Positions 43,242 to 52,282 of a stretch of 64,000 nucleotides of DNA are shown here, in pieces; position 1 is the first letter of the stretch, and each line of letters opens with the position of its first letter. The stretch is from Acidobacteriota bacterium. GTDB lineage: Bacteria; Acidobacteriota; Thermoanaerobaculia; Multivoradales; J023. A program made the position numbers and the translations under genes. The stretch lies in contig JAJCXO010000214.1 of assembly GCA_029263395.1 (NCBI GenBank), positions 1-64,000 of the forward strand. The letters run 5' to 3'. Under the pieces are notes generated by a model. The model worked only from the letters and a program-made list of their open reading frames with translations, was not told where the DNA came from and searched no databases.

Positions 43242-43775
43242 ATGAGACGAAGAGGCGAGATCTTGGACGAGCTGCTGGTGCTGAGGTGCCAGGGCGGCGA
43301 CACCGTGGCACTCGAAACCCTCGCCCAGCGTTGGCATCCCAGGCTGGTTCGCAAGGCATATCACTTGATCGGTCAGCTGGAGACCGCAAGCGATATTGCG
43401 CAGGAGGCCTGGCTGGCAATCGTCCGTGGTCTGTCACGACTCGACGATCCGGCACGGTTTCGCCCTTGGGCCTACCGGATCGTCACGCACAAAAGCACCG
43501 ACTGGATCCGCACCCAGCAACGTCGACGGCACCTCGCCGACCGCGCCCGCGACGAACTGGAACCGGGGAAGGATCCGGCGCGCGAAGACGACATCCGGCG
43601 ATTGCGGATCGCCTTGAATGCTCTATCTGCTGACCGTCGGACGCTGCTTTCGATGTTCTACCTCGAAGGTCGGTCGGTGCAAGAGATTGCCGAGACCTTC
43701 GCCATACCCGTCGGCACCGTCAAATCTCGTCTCTACCATGCCCGCCTGGAACTCAAGAAGACCTTGGAGCATTGA
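43242..43775 (+). CDS. ECF-type RNA polymerase sigma factor
   Basis: The 177-residue protein has sigma region 2 (residues about 15-85, with ASDIAQEAWLAIVRGLSRLDDPARFRPWAYRIV) and region 4 (about 120-175, with LSADRRTLLSMFYLEGRSVQEIAETFAIPVGTVKSRLYHAR). It should direct transcription of a small regulon. It overlaps in function with the DUF6768-like gene three bases downstream, which looks like a membrane partner. The adjacent VWFA genes are candidate targets, by position only. Confidence 0.92.
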   Translation: MRRRGEILDELLVLRCQGGDTVALETLAQRWHPRLVRKAYHLIGQLETASDIAQEAWLAIVRGLSRLDDPARFRPWAYRIVTHKSTDWIRTQQRRRHLADRARDELEPGKDPAREDDIRRLRIALNALSADRRTLLSMFYLEGRSVQEIAETFAIPVGTVKSRLYHARLELKKTLEH

Positions 43776-43778
43776 GCC

Positions 43779-44174
43779 ATGACAGATCCTTCGAACAACA
43801 TCGACGAGCTCATCCACGAAGCCCTCAGTCGCGAAGAGGCGGAACTTTATGATCAGCTCGGAGAACAATCCTTCCGGGAAATGTTCACCGCTTCGTTCCG
43901 CGGCCGAAACCGCTGGTTGACGATCCTGGGTATGGTTTACGGCTTGATCTTCTTCATCCTCGCTATCTACTGTGCCGTGCGCTTCTTCGGCGCCGAGGAG
44001 TTGAAGGATCTGCTGTTCTGGCTAGGTGGCTTCTTCTTCTGCATGATGTCCAATGCTGCCCTCAAGCTGTGGCATTGGATGCAACTCAACAAGAACGCCG
44101 TCACCCGTGAAATCAAGCGTCTCGAGCTGCAAGTGGCTCATCTAGCAAGCGAGCTGCGGGATAGGGAACCGTGA
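43779..44174 (+). CDS. DUF6768-like small membrane protein
   Basis: The 131-residue protein has a soluble N-terminus (IDELIHEALSREEAELYDQL), two membrane helices (about 48-70 and 78-100) and a C-terminal coiled-coil-like helix (IKRLELQVAHLASELRD). Proteins of this type are commonly encoded directly after ECF sigma factors, where an anti-sigma or sensing role has been suggested. The ATG follows the sigma factor stop by 3 bases, so both are co-translated. Confidence 0.8.
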   Translation: MTDPSNNIDELIHEALSREEAELYDQLGEQSFREMFTASFRGRNRWLTILGMVYGLIFFILAIYCAVRFFGAEELKDLLFWLGGFFFCMMSNAALKLWHWMQLNKNAVTREIKRLELQVAHLASELRDREP

Positions 44175-44224
44175 GATCCGGTCAAGACCAGACCCACGGA
44201 TATTGATGTCGGTGACGGCCTGCA

Positions 44225-46882
44225 CTACGGTAAGAAGAAGACATCATTGACATTGGCCAACTCACAAAAGGCATGATCGTCGGGCAACGGAGGATCTACG
44301 AATCCCACCCGGTGTTGCCACCCCTCAGCCGTCGTCGGCAGCGGTGGAACATAAACTGGATATTGGGACACCTCGTCGTAATCTGAACCGAGACCTTCAC
44401 ACAGAGGATCGACGGGGAAACCAGTGATCCGGCCCAAATTGTCTTCATAATAATTATGAATGAGGTAGTTCGCACGACCCAGCGCAGCACCTCCGAGAAA
44501 AGTCAAGTTAATAAAATTCAACGGCGGATCGTTTTCAATCCAGCCCTGATAACTCGAGCCATTGCCGATGAAGCGATTGCGGTAAAGTAGCAGGTGCCTT
44601 GGCTGACGAAAATATGAAGTCACAGCCTGGACCCGGAGCCCCTTCTTCTTCGCGTCTTGATAGAGGTTGTCATGGACCCAAAAGTACCGTAAATGACTGA
44701 ATTTCGACCCTTGGGAATTGTTAATGATCCGATTGCCGGCAATCTCGGCCAAGATACCGTGTGAGTTGACACCACTCTTGACATTATCGGTGACGTGATT
44801 CGAGTAGACGGCATGGTTTGCAACCCAGTACCACGTCGGCAGTCGACCAAAATCGGCCAGATAGGACGAATCGACGTCCCCAAGACATCCATCAACAGTG
44901 ACCGCAAGATCCGTATCGCAATCAAAGGTAGCGTAGGCGTGCCCACTATTGCCGTAAGCCGCGCTGTGTCTCACTGTAAAATTGAGGGATCGTTCCCACA
45001 AGAAAGCGTTGAGCCGGAAGTCCTTGACCTCTACTCGCTCAATCAAAACATTATCGACTTCCAGAGATCTAAACCCAAAGGTCGAGTCGTTGGTACCTAT
45101 CCGGTGCAAACCGTCGACGGTGAGATCACGCACGATCACATGCTCGATATGCAACAAGTCGAACAACCGATTGTTGCTCCACGGGTCCGCTGGGTGCAGA
45201 ATCGTCCGCCCGATACCCGCTCCCTGAAAGATTACCCGGCTCGGTAGCTGTAGGGTGCCGCCGATGGCGATCTCACAAGCGGGCAGAGTGACCGTACCGC
45301 CACCGTTGAGCTCGACCTGATCCAACAAATCTTGCAGCGCAACTTCGGTACAGGCGGTGAGCTCGAAGTGGTCGTCCCGTAATCCGGCGAGCGCAAAAGC
45401 GGCGGCAAACGCGTTGGGCTTGAATCCGACGTGGACGTCGGATCCGCCGAAGATACGGGTTGGATCGAGGCTGCTACCCGAACTGCCGGTGTGCAGTGTC
45501 TCCAACTCAGAGTCGACACCATGGGCCGCGAGCTGGGCAAGATCAACTTCGAGCTGTTTACAAGGATGCCCACCGTCCGATGCGTCGACATACCATCCTT
45601 CTGGACAGGCGTTGGTGAAAGCATGCTGGCGAACCCGAGTGATCGATAGATCGTCGAAGTAAGCGAAGCCACAGCTAGCGGTGACACAGTCACCGGGGCT
45701 GTCGGAGACGTAGATCGAGAAGTCGATCGAGGTAGCTTCTTCCGGCACCCGTATCTCCAGGCCCACGCGCTGCCAAGGCGATGTCCCGGTCGGTCCCGGT
45801 TGGATAACTTTGGCCTCGGTAATTGCGCCGGCGACGCCTCTAGGCGTCGCTCGCAACGACGTACCGAAGTGCAGCGCTTCAGTGTGCACCGAGGTCGAAA
45901 AAGCGTAAATCTCCCCAGGTTCGATGCCGGTGAGGGTGTACTTCAGGTTGGTCCGCGGCGTCGACGGACACGTCAGACAATCGTCGACGAGCGCTTCGAC
46001 GGCATATACGCTGTCATTATCGAGGCTGGTCAACGTTGCCACAAAAGCTTCGTCAGGGTACTGCTGCACCAGGTACTCCTGAGCACAGGGCCCATCGTTC
46101 TCCCAGTTGTAAAGGCACGGCGGATTACCTTGTGTCCAGGTGTCGAACGACGCGTTGGGGGCTAGATTATCGACCTGAATAATCGAGAGATCGTCAAAGT
46201 AGGCCGAACCACAGGGGGTGTCGACGCCATCTTCAATGACGCCACATTGTCCTAAGCTGCCCCGGACCTCGATCACGAAGTCGATCGACGTCGCGTCCAC
46301 TGGCACTTCAACCTGGAGGCCAACCCGCTGCCAAGGCGCCGTCTGTCGTGGGCCTTCGACCACCACGCTGGCTCCTGGAATTGCACCCGAAGCTCCCTTC
46401 GGAACTGCCTTCAGACGGGTATCAAAGCGTAATGCTGCGGTATGCACCGCAACCGAAAAATCGTAGACCTCTCCAGCCTGGATAGTGGTCAACGGATATT
46501 TGAAGCTAACCCGCGGATCCCCCACAAACGATGCCGGCTCGTCGTCCAACACATGAACCGCAAACACGTTATCGCTCGGATCACCAATCGTAACCAGGGT
46601 TGCTGCGAAGGCTTCGTCGGGATACTGCTGCACAAAATATTCGGGCGCGCACGGCCCATCGTTTTCCCAGGTATAGAGACAAGACGAGCTTCCCGTCGCC
46701 GTGGTCGCCAGATCGGCATTGGGAGCCAGGTTCGTTTGCGCATATGAGCCGGTGGTCAGTAGGACCGTGACCATCTGTACCGCGAGGACGAGGAGGCCCC
46801 ACCGTGGTTGGCGAACCGTTGCAGACCGGTCGGTCAGGGAAGAGGCAGTTTGTTGTCGGATGTCTGCCGGCGTGTGTTGCAT
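44225..46882 (-). CDS. Secreted right-handed beta-helix protein with two carbohydrate-binding-like repeats
   Basis: The 885-residue protein has a signal peptide (LLVLAVQMVTVLLTTGSYAQ). Two tandem units of about 190 residues follow, each starting LAPNA and containing CLYxWENDGPCA, a VQQYPDEAF segment and ending SAYFDDLSI or FAYFDDLSI; they resemble CBM4/9-type jelly rolls. After a cysteine-containing link (about 415-440), residues 500-800 have the repeated short strands of a parallel beta-helix (RVIFQGAGIGRTIL, VIVRDLTVDGLH, HAVYSNHVTDN). It probably binds or cleaves a polysaccharide outside the cell. Catalytic residues cannot be named. It converges with the DUF6768-like gene. Confidence 0.82.
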   Translation of the reverse strand: MQHTPADIRQQTASSLTDRSATVRQPRWGLLVLAVQMVTVLLTTGSYAQTNLAPNADLATTATGSSSCLYTWENDGPCAPEYFVQQYPDEAFAATLVTIGDPSDNVFAVHVLDDEPASFVGDPRVSFKYPLTTIQAGEVYDFSVAVHTAALRFDTRLKAVPKGASGAIPGASVVVEGPRQTAPWQRVGLQVEVPVDATSIDFVIEVRGSLGQCGVIEDGVDTPCGSAYFDDLSIIQVDNLAPNASFDTWTQGNPPCLYNWENDGPCAQEYLVQQYPDEAFVATLTSLDNDSVYAVEALVDDCLTCPSTPRTNLKYTLTGIEPGEIYAFSTSVHTEALHFGTSLRATPRGVAGAITEAKVIQPGPTGTSPWQRVGLEIRVPEEATSIDFSIYVSDSPGDCVTASCGFAYFDDLSITRVRQHAFTNACPEGWYVDASDGGHPCKQLEVDLAQLAAHGVDSELETLHTGSSGSSLDPTRIFGGSDVHVGFKPNAFAAAFALAGLRDDHFELTACTEVALQDLLDQVELNGGGTVTLPACEIAIGGTLQLPSRVIFQGAGIGRTILHPADPWSNNRLFDLLHIEHVIVRDLTVDGLHRIGTNDSTFGFRSLEVDNVLIERVEVKDFRLNAFLWERSLNFTVRHSAAYGNSGHAYATFDCDTDLAVTVDGCLGDVDSSYLADFGRLPTWYWVANHAVYSNHVTDNVKSGVNSHGILAEIAGNRIINNSQGSKFSHLRYFWVHDNLYQDAKKKGLRVQAVTSYFRQPRHLLLYRNRFIGNGSSYQGWIENDPPLNFINLTFLGGAALGRANYLIHNYYEDNLGRITGFPVDPLCEGLGSDYDEVSQYPVYVPPLPTTAEGWQHRVGFVDPPLPDDHAFCELANVNDVFFLP

Positions 46883-47171
46883 AAGAACCTCCAGGAGTTG
46901 ATCTCAATAGATGTCGGGCGGCGCAAAACGAGCACCACCAGCTCTGAGTTGCGAACCAGGAAACCTCACCTTGACGGAGTGGTCGAACCCTGTGGTTCGT
47001 CCACCGCGTCATCCTCTGACCTCCACTACGATCGAAGGCGCCAGGAAGTTCGGTGCTGAATTTTGGTTATTCTGCCGTGCAGCGGATCCCAGGCACCTGT
47101 TCGAGACTTTCTCACTGGAACCCTCAGTCGAACGTGGCCCGCGGTCGGCTCGCTCAGATACACACCCGCCA
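46883..47171. other. Intergenic region upstream of the beta-helix gene
   Basis: Part of a 907-base gap. It should hold the promoter of the leftward beta-helix gene; no gene is supported in it. The overlapping long frames on both strands come from GC bias and from the adjoining 42-bp array. Confidence 0.5.
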
Positions 47172-47506
47172 AACATCGAGTGCGCCCGCGTTGCTCTGTT
47201 TTCGCACGGCCAAACACCGAGTGTGTGGGCTTTTCCCGGTTGCCACACCAGCCAAACATCGAATGCGTGGGCTTTGCTCACTTGACGCACCCGCCAAACA
47301 TCGAGTGCGTGGACTTTGTTCGGTAGCACTACAAGCAAAACATCAAGCGTGCTGGCCTTGCTCGGTTGCAGCACGAGCAAAACATCGAGTGCGTGGGCTT
47401 TGTTCGGTTGCAGCACGGGACAAACATCGAGTGCGTGGGATTTGCTCGGTTGCGGCATAGGCCCAACAGCGACTGTGCGGGCTTTTCTCCTCTGAGCAAC
47501 GACCGT
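47172..47506. repeat. 42-bp tandem repeat array, about eight copies
   Basis: Units start at 47172, 47213, 47255, 47297, 47339, 47381, 47423 and 47465, each with AACATCGAGTGCGTGGGC or a variant, followed by TTTGYTCGGTTGC. Spacing is 42 bases except the first (41). Neighbouring copies can form a stem: TTGCTCG with CGAGCAA in the copy at 47339, and TTTGT with ACAAA in the copy at 47381. No unique spacers exist between units. Degenerate remnants (GAGCAAC, TTGCTCAA) extend to about 47590. Frames stay open by periodicity alone. Confidence 0.9.
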
Positions 47507-47789
47507 GCAGCTCATGTGGAGGCCTTGCTCAACTGAGCGAAGTTTCTGCATCGCCTGGGATGCCCTTGCTCGATTGAGCAAGCCTCCCGCACCGCCTGGG
47601 CTGGCTCCCTCAGATTCGCGCAAGATCCCTACAGGCGATGTTCCCTCTTCCACGATCTGAGCATCGATTCAACATGCGATGTGGAAGGCTCTGCGCGTTT
47701 ACGTAACCACTGGACTTTGCGTGACCAGGCTTCGGACTATCAGAGCCGTCACCCGACAGCCGCAGCAAGACAGAGTAGGATCGCAATCG
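47507..47789. other. Intergenic region upstream of the SGNH-TPR fusion gene
   Basis: The right end of the 907-base gap, with degenerate repeat remnants and probably the promoter of the rightward SGNH gene. An AGTAGGA segment about ten bases before 47790 is a fair ribosome site. No separate gene is visible. Confidence 0.5.
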
Positions 47790-50183
47790 ATGAACGTGTC
47801 TCCCTCCCATCCGGCGCGAAGGTCTCCAAACCTGCTGCTGAGCGCCAGCGTTTTGACGCTGATCGCCCTGGCAGCGATCGAAATCGGCTTGACGATGCTG
47901 CTCGCCGGGCCCCAGCGCGTGGAGGACTCGCGTTTTTTCCTCGACGGCTTGCGCTCCATCTACGCCCGGGAAGATTGGTCGGTGCCTCAGGCTGACCCGG
48001 ACATCGTGATGTACGACTCCGAGCTCACCTACCGGCTGCAGCCTGGCTCGGCGCGGTTCGCCAATCGTGAGTTTGACACAACCCTCGGCATCAACAGCGC
48101 CGGCCTCCGCGACGACGACGCCTCGCTCGAGCGCCCGGATCTGATAGTGCTCGGCGACTCGTATGCCATGGGCTGGGGGGTGGAGCAACACCAGACCTTT
48201 CCGCAAGTCCTCGAGCAACGCACCGGCTGGCGAGTGCTGAATGCCGCGATGTCGTCGTATGGCACTGCACGCCAAATAACGCTGCTCGAAGACCTCGACA
48301 TCTCCCGAACTCAAGCGGTCATTGTCCAATACTTCCAGAACGACTACCCCGAAAACCGTGCCTATCTAGACGGCGGCTTCGAGCTCGAGGTCACGTCCCA
48401 GATCGATTTCGAGCACTATTTGCAGGCTTTCGATCGCCAGACTCGGTATCGCCCCTTCGACTACACCCGCGCTTTCTTCGATCGTTCGTCCTTTTTTCCC
48501 GAGCTCGAAGGGGTGGCGCCGGAAGGTGTCGCGGACACCCTGCTCGAGGTGCTGGAATCATCCGAAGTGCTGTTGGATTTGCCGATTTTCCTACTGCAGA
48601 TCGACCCTTGGACAGATCGTCGATTCGACATCATGGATGCCGTTGCCGAGTTGCTGAGGACCAATGAATACACTGAGCTCAGTCACCGCGTGACCCTTGT
48701 CAGGCTGGACGACGTGTTGCGCCGGGACGACTTCTTCGTCCTCGATCCGCATCTGCGAGCAGGTGGCCATACCAAGGTGGCGATTGCAGTCGAGGAGGCG
48801 CTAGCGACGGTTGCCGCCCGATTGGTTAAACTCGCCGCAACCATGACAGATCACAAACCAACAACCCTCGACGCCTACATCGAACGCGTGATGGCGCTCA
48901 AGCAAGAACGACGAGCGACACCCACCGATGCGGAGCTACGCTCGATCGCCCTCGACATAGGCCTCGACGAAAAGGACTTGGTCGCCGTCGAGCAAGCGGC
49001 GGAAGACCATTTCGTACGCGGCCAGGGGTTTCTCGAGCATCGTCGTTACAGCGACGCGATCGTCGAGCTGGAAGAAGCAGTGGCCTTGGCACCACGCCGC
49101 GTGGAACGACTGCATGCATTGTCTCGGGCGCATGCTGGGCGCTGGCTTGAGCCACAGGCCGGCTCGGCCCGTGACCGCTCAGACCATGTTCGCGCGGAGA
49201 CCTTGGCACGCGAATGCCTGGAGATCGATCCGCAGCACGGTCCGTCGTTCGAGGTCCTCAATACGCTGGACAGCCAGCCGAGCGCCGATCGGCAGGCGAG
49301 TGCCAGCGGACGCCGCTCGACGTTGATGATCGTGACCGGGGTGATGTTGCTGGTGCTCGGCATCGCGACGTTTCTTCGCGTTTCGGACAACGCCACTCCA
49401 CCGCCATCCGTAAACCCCACCGAAGAACATGCTGTCAGCCCATCGGCGGACGAGACGGTGAGTCAGGCTCGCGAGTTGGACATTCCGGTGGTGTTGGACT
49501 CGGGCGCCACCGATGCGAATCTCGCCTTCGAAGCCCGCCATTCCCGCCTCAAGATCTACAACAATGGAAAGTCATTTTGGACCCTGAACGCGATCTTGAC
49601 CCAGCAAGGAGAGACCGAGCTCGACACGATGGCGGCCCGCCTCGAGTTGCTCGACGCCGAAGGCACGGTATTGAGTCAGGAGACGATCGACGTTCTGAAC
49701 AAGGCAGCGCCAACCCTGCGCCCCGGCGATTCCTACGCGCTGCATCTGCTGCGGGAAACCGGCGACGCTGTACGTCAGGCACGACTGGTGGCCGAAACCG
49801 TCGACCAGCAACCGGCGGCACCGAGCTACGCCGCAGCCACGCCGCTAGCGCTCGATTGGCAGATCCCACAGCCGGCAGATCTCGACATCGTGGTCCGCGA
49901 ACGCAGCAGGCGCTTCTCAGAAAAGCTTTTTCCCAAAGATGGCAGCGGCTATTTCAATGTTGTGTTGGAGATCGAGAACATCAGCCAGCGAACACTTCGA
50001 CGGTTGAAGATCGAAGCCGCAATCACCGGTCCCGAAGAACGCTGGACAGTCACCGACGGCAACCATGTGGTACTCGCCAGCGGCCCGGCGATGCGGCCCG
50101 GGGAGACGCGGTTGGACCGGCTCATAGTCACGGTCAACGAGCAGCCCGAGAGCTATTGGATCTCGGTCGTCGAAGCGGAATAG
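47790..50183 (+). CDS. Membrane-anchored SGNH hydrolase fused to TPR and C-terminal periplasmic-type domains
   Basis: The ATG at 47790 gives 797 residues. Residues 1-38 hold a membrane anchor (LLLSASVLTLIALAAIEIGLTMLLA). Residues about 60-345 form an SGNH/GDSL domain with LIVLGDSYAMGWG, an ND pair (YFQNDYPENR) and the C-terminal catalytic D-x2-H (LDPHLRAGGH). Residues about 375-500 contain ELRSIALDIGLDEKDL and TPR helices. A second membrane helix lies at about 512-531, followed by two FxLYD-like beta domains with YNNGKSFWTLN and LEIENISQRTLRRLKI. The second half normally occurs as a separate protein. The hydrolase may act on acyl groups of surface glycans; this is inferred. Confidence 0.78.
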   Translation: MNVSPSHPARRSPNLLLSASVLTLIALAAIEIGLTMLLAGPQRVEDSRFFLDGLRSIYAREDWSVPQADPDIVMYDSELTYRLQPGSARFANREFDTTLGINSAGLRDDDASLERPDLIVLGDSYAMGWGVEQHQTFPQVLEQRTGWRVLNAAMSSYGTARQITLLEDLDISRTQAVIVQYFQNDYPENRAYLDGGFELEVTSQIDFEHYLQAFDRQTRYRPFDYTRAFFDRSSFFPELEGVAPEGVADTLLEVLESSEVLLDLPIFLLQIDPWTDRRFDIMDAVAELLRTNEYTELSHRVTLVRLDDVLRRDDFFVLDPHLRAGGHTKVAIAVEEALATVAARLVKLAATMTDHKPTTLDAYIERVMALKQERRATPTDAELRSIALDIGLDEKDLVAVEQAAEDHFVRGQGFLEHRRYSDAIVELEEAVALAPRRVERLHALSRAHAGRWLEPQAGSARDRSDHVRAETLARECLEIDPQHGPSFEVLNTLDSQPSADRQASASGRRSTLMIVTGVMLLVLGIATFLRVSDNATPPPSVNPTEEHAVSPSADETVSQARELDIPVVLDSGATDANLAFEARHSRLKIYNNGKSFWTLNAILTQQGETELDTMAARLELLDAEGTVLSQETIDVLNKAAPTLRPGDSYALHLLRETGDAVRQARLVAETVDQQPAAPSYAAATPLALDWQIPQPADLDIVVRERSRRFSEKLFPKDGSGYFNVVLEIENISQRTLRRLKIEAAITGPEERWTVTDGNHVVLASGPAMRPGETRLDRLIVTVNEQPESYWISVVEAE

Positions 50184-50192
50184 ACAAGGCTG

Positions 50193-51443
50193 TTGCCAGT
50201 GCCCGTTGACGTCGTGCCTAATCGGCGACGAAAGCTTTTGTTCCAAGCCGTCTTGGTGTTGGTGGTGTGGATCGTTGTCGAAGCCCTGACCCTGGTGACG
50301 TTGCACCGGCTCTACCAGAAGGACCGCGGTCAACACCGTCTACCGCCGGTGGGTAACGGTCAGTTTCTGCTGCCAACACAGACCCAGGTCTTACAAGATA
50401 CCTTGGCCGGGAAACACCAATTCCTGAAGTTTCACCCTGAACTCGGCTGGGAACCCGAGCCTGGCGCAACCACCGACAAGATTCATCTCAACTCCTTGGG
50501 TGCCCGCTCCACCCGAGAATATCCTGAAGTGCCGGAACCCGGGCGACTCCGGCTAGCCGCTTTTGGTGACTCCTTCACGTTTTGTCACGAGTCCACCGAC
50601 GAAGATTGTTGGTCGGCCCAATTAGAGGCGATGTGCAACATCGATGTGCTGAACTTCGGCGTGCCGGGTTATGCACCGGATCAGGCGTTGCTGCGTTTTC
50701 GCAACAAAGCACCGCAGTTCCAAGCCGATATCGTTTTGCTCGGCATCATGAACGAAAACATCTTTCGGGTCATGAACCAATATCGCCCGGCGCTGTATCG
50801 CATCACCTCGATGCCCTTGACCAAGCCGCGGTTTGTACTCGACGCTAACTCTGCGCTCGAGCTGCGGCCAAACATCCTGCGCAGCACAGCGGAGGTCGCC
50901 AAGCTGGTGGCCTACGACGACGCCTTGATCGGCCAGATCGAAGCCGAGGAGTATTACCCCTTGCCGCCCTGGCGAGCGCACCGTCTCGATAGGCTGCCTT
51001 CGGCGCGACTGCTGCGGCTGCTCGACTACCGCTGGGACCGCTGGCGCCAAAAACAGGCAGTGCTCGATCCGCCGTTTTATGAAGCCTCGAGCCCGGCATT
51101 TGCCGTGTTGGTGGCAATCGCCGAGACCTTCGCTGCTGAGGTCGAAGCTCGAGGAGCCTCGCCGGTGATCGTGTTGTGGCCAGACTCGGGCGCCTTGACC
51201 GTCCTGCGTGAGCACGGTCGGACACCTTACGCCACCCTCCGCGAAACTCTGGCGAGCAAGGGTCTAACGGTCTGGGATCTGGCGGACGCCTTCCACACCT
51301 ACGGTAGTGACCAACCGATCGTCTCGTTCTTTTCCGGCCACTACAATCGCGCCGGCAACAAGGTAGCCGCGAAGGGGATCCTCGACGCCTTGCGTCAAGA
51401 ACACGGCGTCTGCCGGGAGACTCAGCCTTCTGAGGATTCGTAG
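50193..51443 (+). CDS. Membrane-anchored SGNH/GDSL-like hydrolase
   Basis: The 416-residue protein starts with TTG (GTG at 50199 or 50211 are alternatives). One membrane helix (LLFQAVLVLVVWIVVEALTLV) precedes an SGNH domain with LRLAAFGDSFTF near residue 127, GVPGYAPDQAL and a late FFSGHYNRAGNKV segment that supplies the histidine. It follows the first SGNH gene by 9 bases and is a distant paralogue. Similar pairs act with acyltransferases in modifying exported polysaccharide, but no MBOAT gene is present here. Confidence 0.8.
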   Translation: MPVPVDVVPNRRRKLLFQAVLVLVVWIVVEALTLVTLHRLYQKDRGQHRLPPVGNGQFLLPTQTQVLQDTLAGKHQFLKFHPELGWEPEPGATTDKIHLNSLGARSTREYPEVPEPGRLRLAAFGDSFTFCHESTDEDCWSAQLEAMCNIDVLNFGVPGYAPDQALLRFRNKAPQFQADIVLLGIMNENIFRVMNQYRPALYRITSMPLTKPRFVLDANSALELRPNILRSTAEVAKLVAYDDALIGQIEAEEYYPLPPWRAHRLDRLPSARLLRLLDYRWDRWRQKQAVLDPPFYEASSPAFAVLVAIAETFAAEVEARGASPVIVLWPDSGALTVLREHGRTPYATLRETLASKGLTVWDLADAFHTYGSDQPIVSFFSGHYNRAGNKVAAKGILDALRQEHGVCRETQPSEDS

Positions 51444-51480
51444 GGGAGGGCCTTGTGTCCTCCCTTCCGGGGCCCTGGGC
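51434..51480. repeat. Inverted copy of the GGGAGGACAC hairpin element
   Basis: The reverse complement reads GGAAGGGAGGACACAAGGC followed by CCTCCCCTACGAATCC, matching the units at 41013-41171 and 43156-43196. It overlaps the stop codon region of the second SGNH gene. Confidence 0.85.
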
Positions 51481-51588
51481 CGTAGCAGAACAGTACTAGC
51501 CCAGCCGGCCATGTCTCCGCCAGCCATCTACCCAAGATGATAAGGTCAATGGCCTTGATTCAGTACTAGGCCGACTTGACTAACGAGC

Positions 51589-52278
51589 GTGACCGTTCTG
51601 CGAAACATTTTGATCACTGGCGCCACTCGAGGTATCGGGCGGGCGATGGCCTTACGGTTGTCCCAAATGGGGCACTCGATCGCCGCCTGTGGCCGCAATA
51701 GTGACGACCTCCGCCGGCTTGCTGACGAGCTGCCAACAGCCCATCTCTGCGCTGTCGACGTCACCGACGCTTCGGGGATCAACGCCTGGGCAGCCACACT
51801 GTCCGACGCCGATTGGGTACCCGACCTGCTGATCAACAACGCTGGCGTCATCAACCGCCAAGCCCCGCTGTGGGAGCTCGATGCGGATGAGTTTCGTCAC
51901 GTCATCGACGTCAACGTGACCGGTGTTTTCCATGTCATCCGCGCTTTCTTGCCAGCGATGATCGATCGGGGTCGCGGAGTGATCGTCAACATGTCTTCGG
52001 GCTGGGGCCACTCGACCTCACCTCGGGTAGCTCCCTATTGTGCGTCCAAATTTGCTGTCGAGGGATTGACCCGAGCACTGGCCCAGGAGCTCCCGGAAGG
52101 TCTCGCCGCGGTGCCGCTGAGCCCAGGGGTTATTCACACCGACATGCTCGAGACCGCCTTCGGCGAACAGGCCGCCAGCCATTGGAAACCGGATGAATGG
52201 GTTGATGCCGCTGTCGCCCACTTGTTACGACTGGGGCCGGCCGACAACGGCTGCTCGCAACGTATCGAAGGGTCCTGA
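51589..52278 (+). CDS. Short-chain dehydrogenase/reductase
   Basis: The 229-residue protein has the NAD(P) loop ILITGATRGIGRAMA, LINNAGV, the catalytic serine in VNMSSGWGH and YCASK with tyrosine and lysine. Substrate unknown. It starts with GTG at 51589; a thioesterase gene begins 4 bases after its stop and a histidine kinase gene follows, so the three probably form one transcript. Confidence 0.9.
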   Translation: MTVLRNILITGATRGIGRAMALRLSQMGHSIAACGRNSDDLRRLADELPTAHLCAVDVTDASGINAWAATLSDADWVPDLLINNAGVINRQAPLWELDADEFRHVIDVNVTGVFHVIRAFLPAMIDRGRGVIVNMSSGWGHSTSPRVAPYCASKFAVEGLTRALAQELPEGLAAVPLSPGVIHTDMLETAFGEQAASHWKPDEWVDAAVAHLLRLGPADNGCSQRIEGS

Positions 52279-52282
52279 GACG

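Noticed and set aside
47009-47653. A 214-residue minus-strand protein with 14-residue repeats (and a plus-strand counterpart)
   Set aside because: The frames are open because the 42-bp period is a multiple of three. There is no ribosome site, and both strands are equally open.
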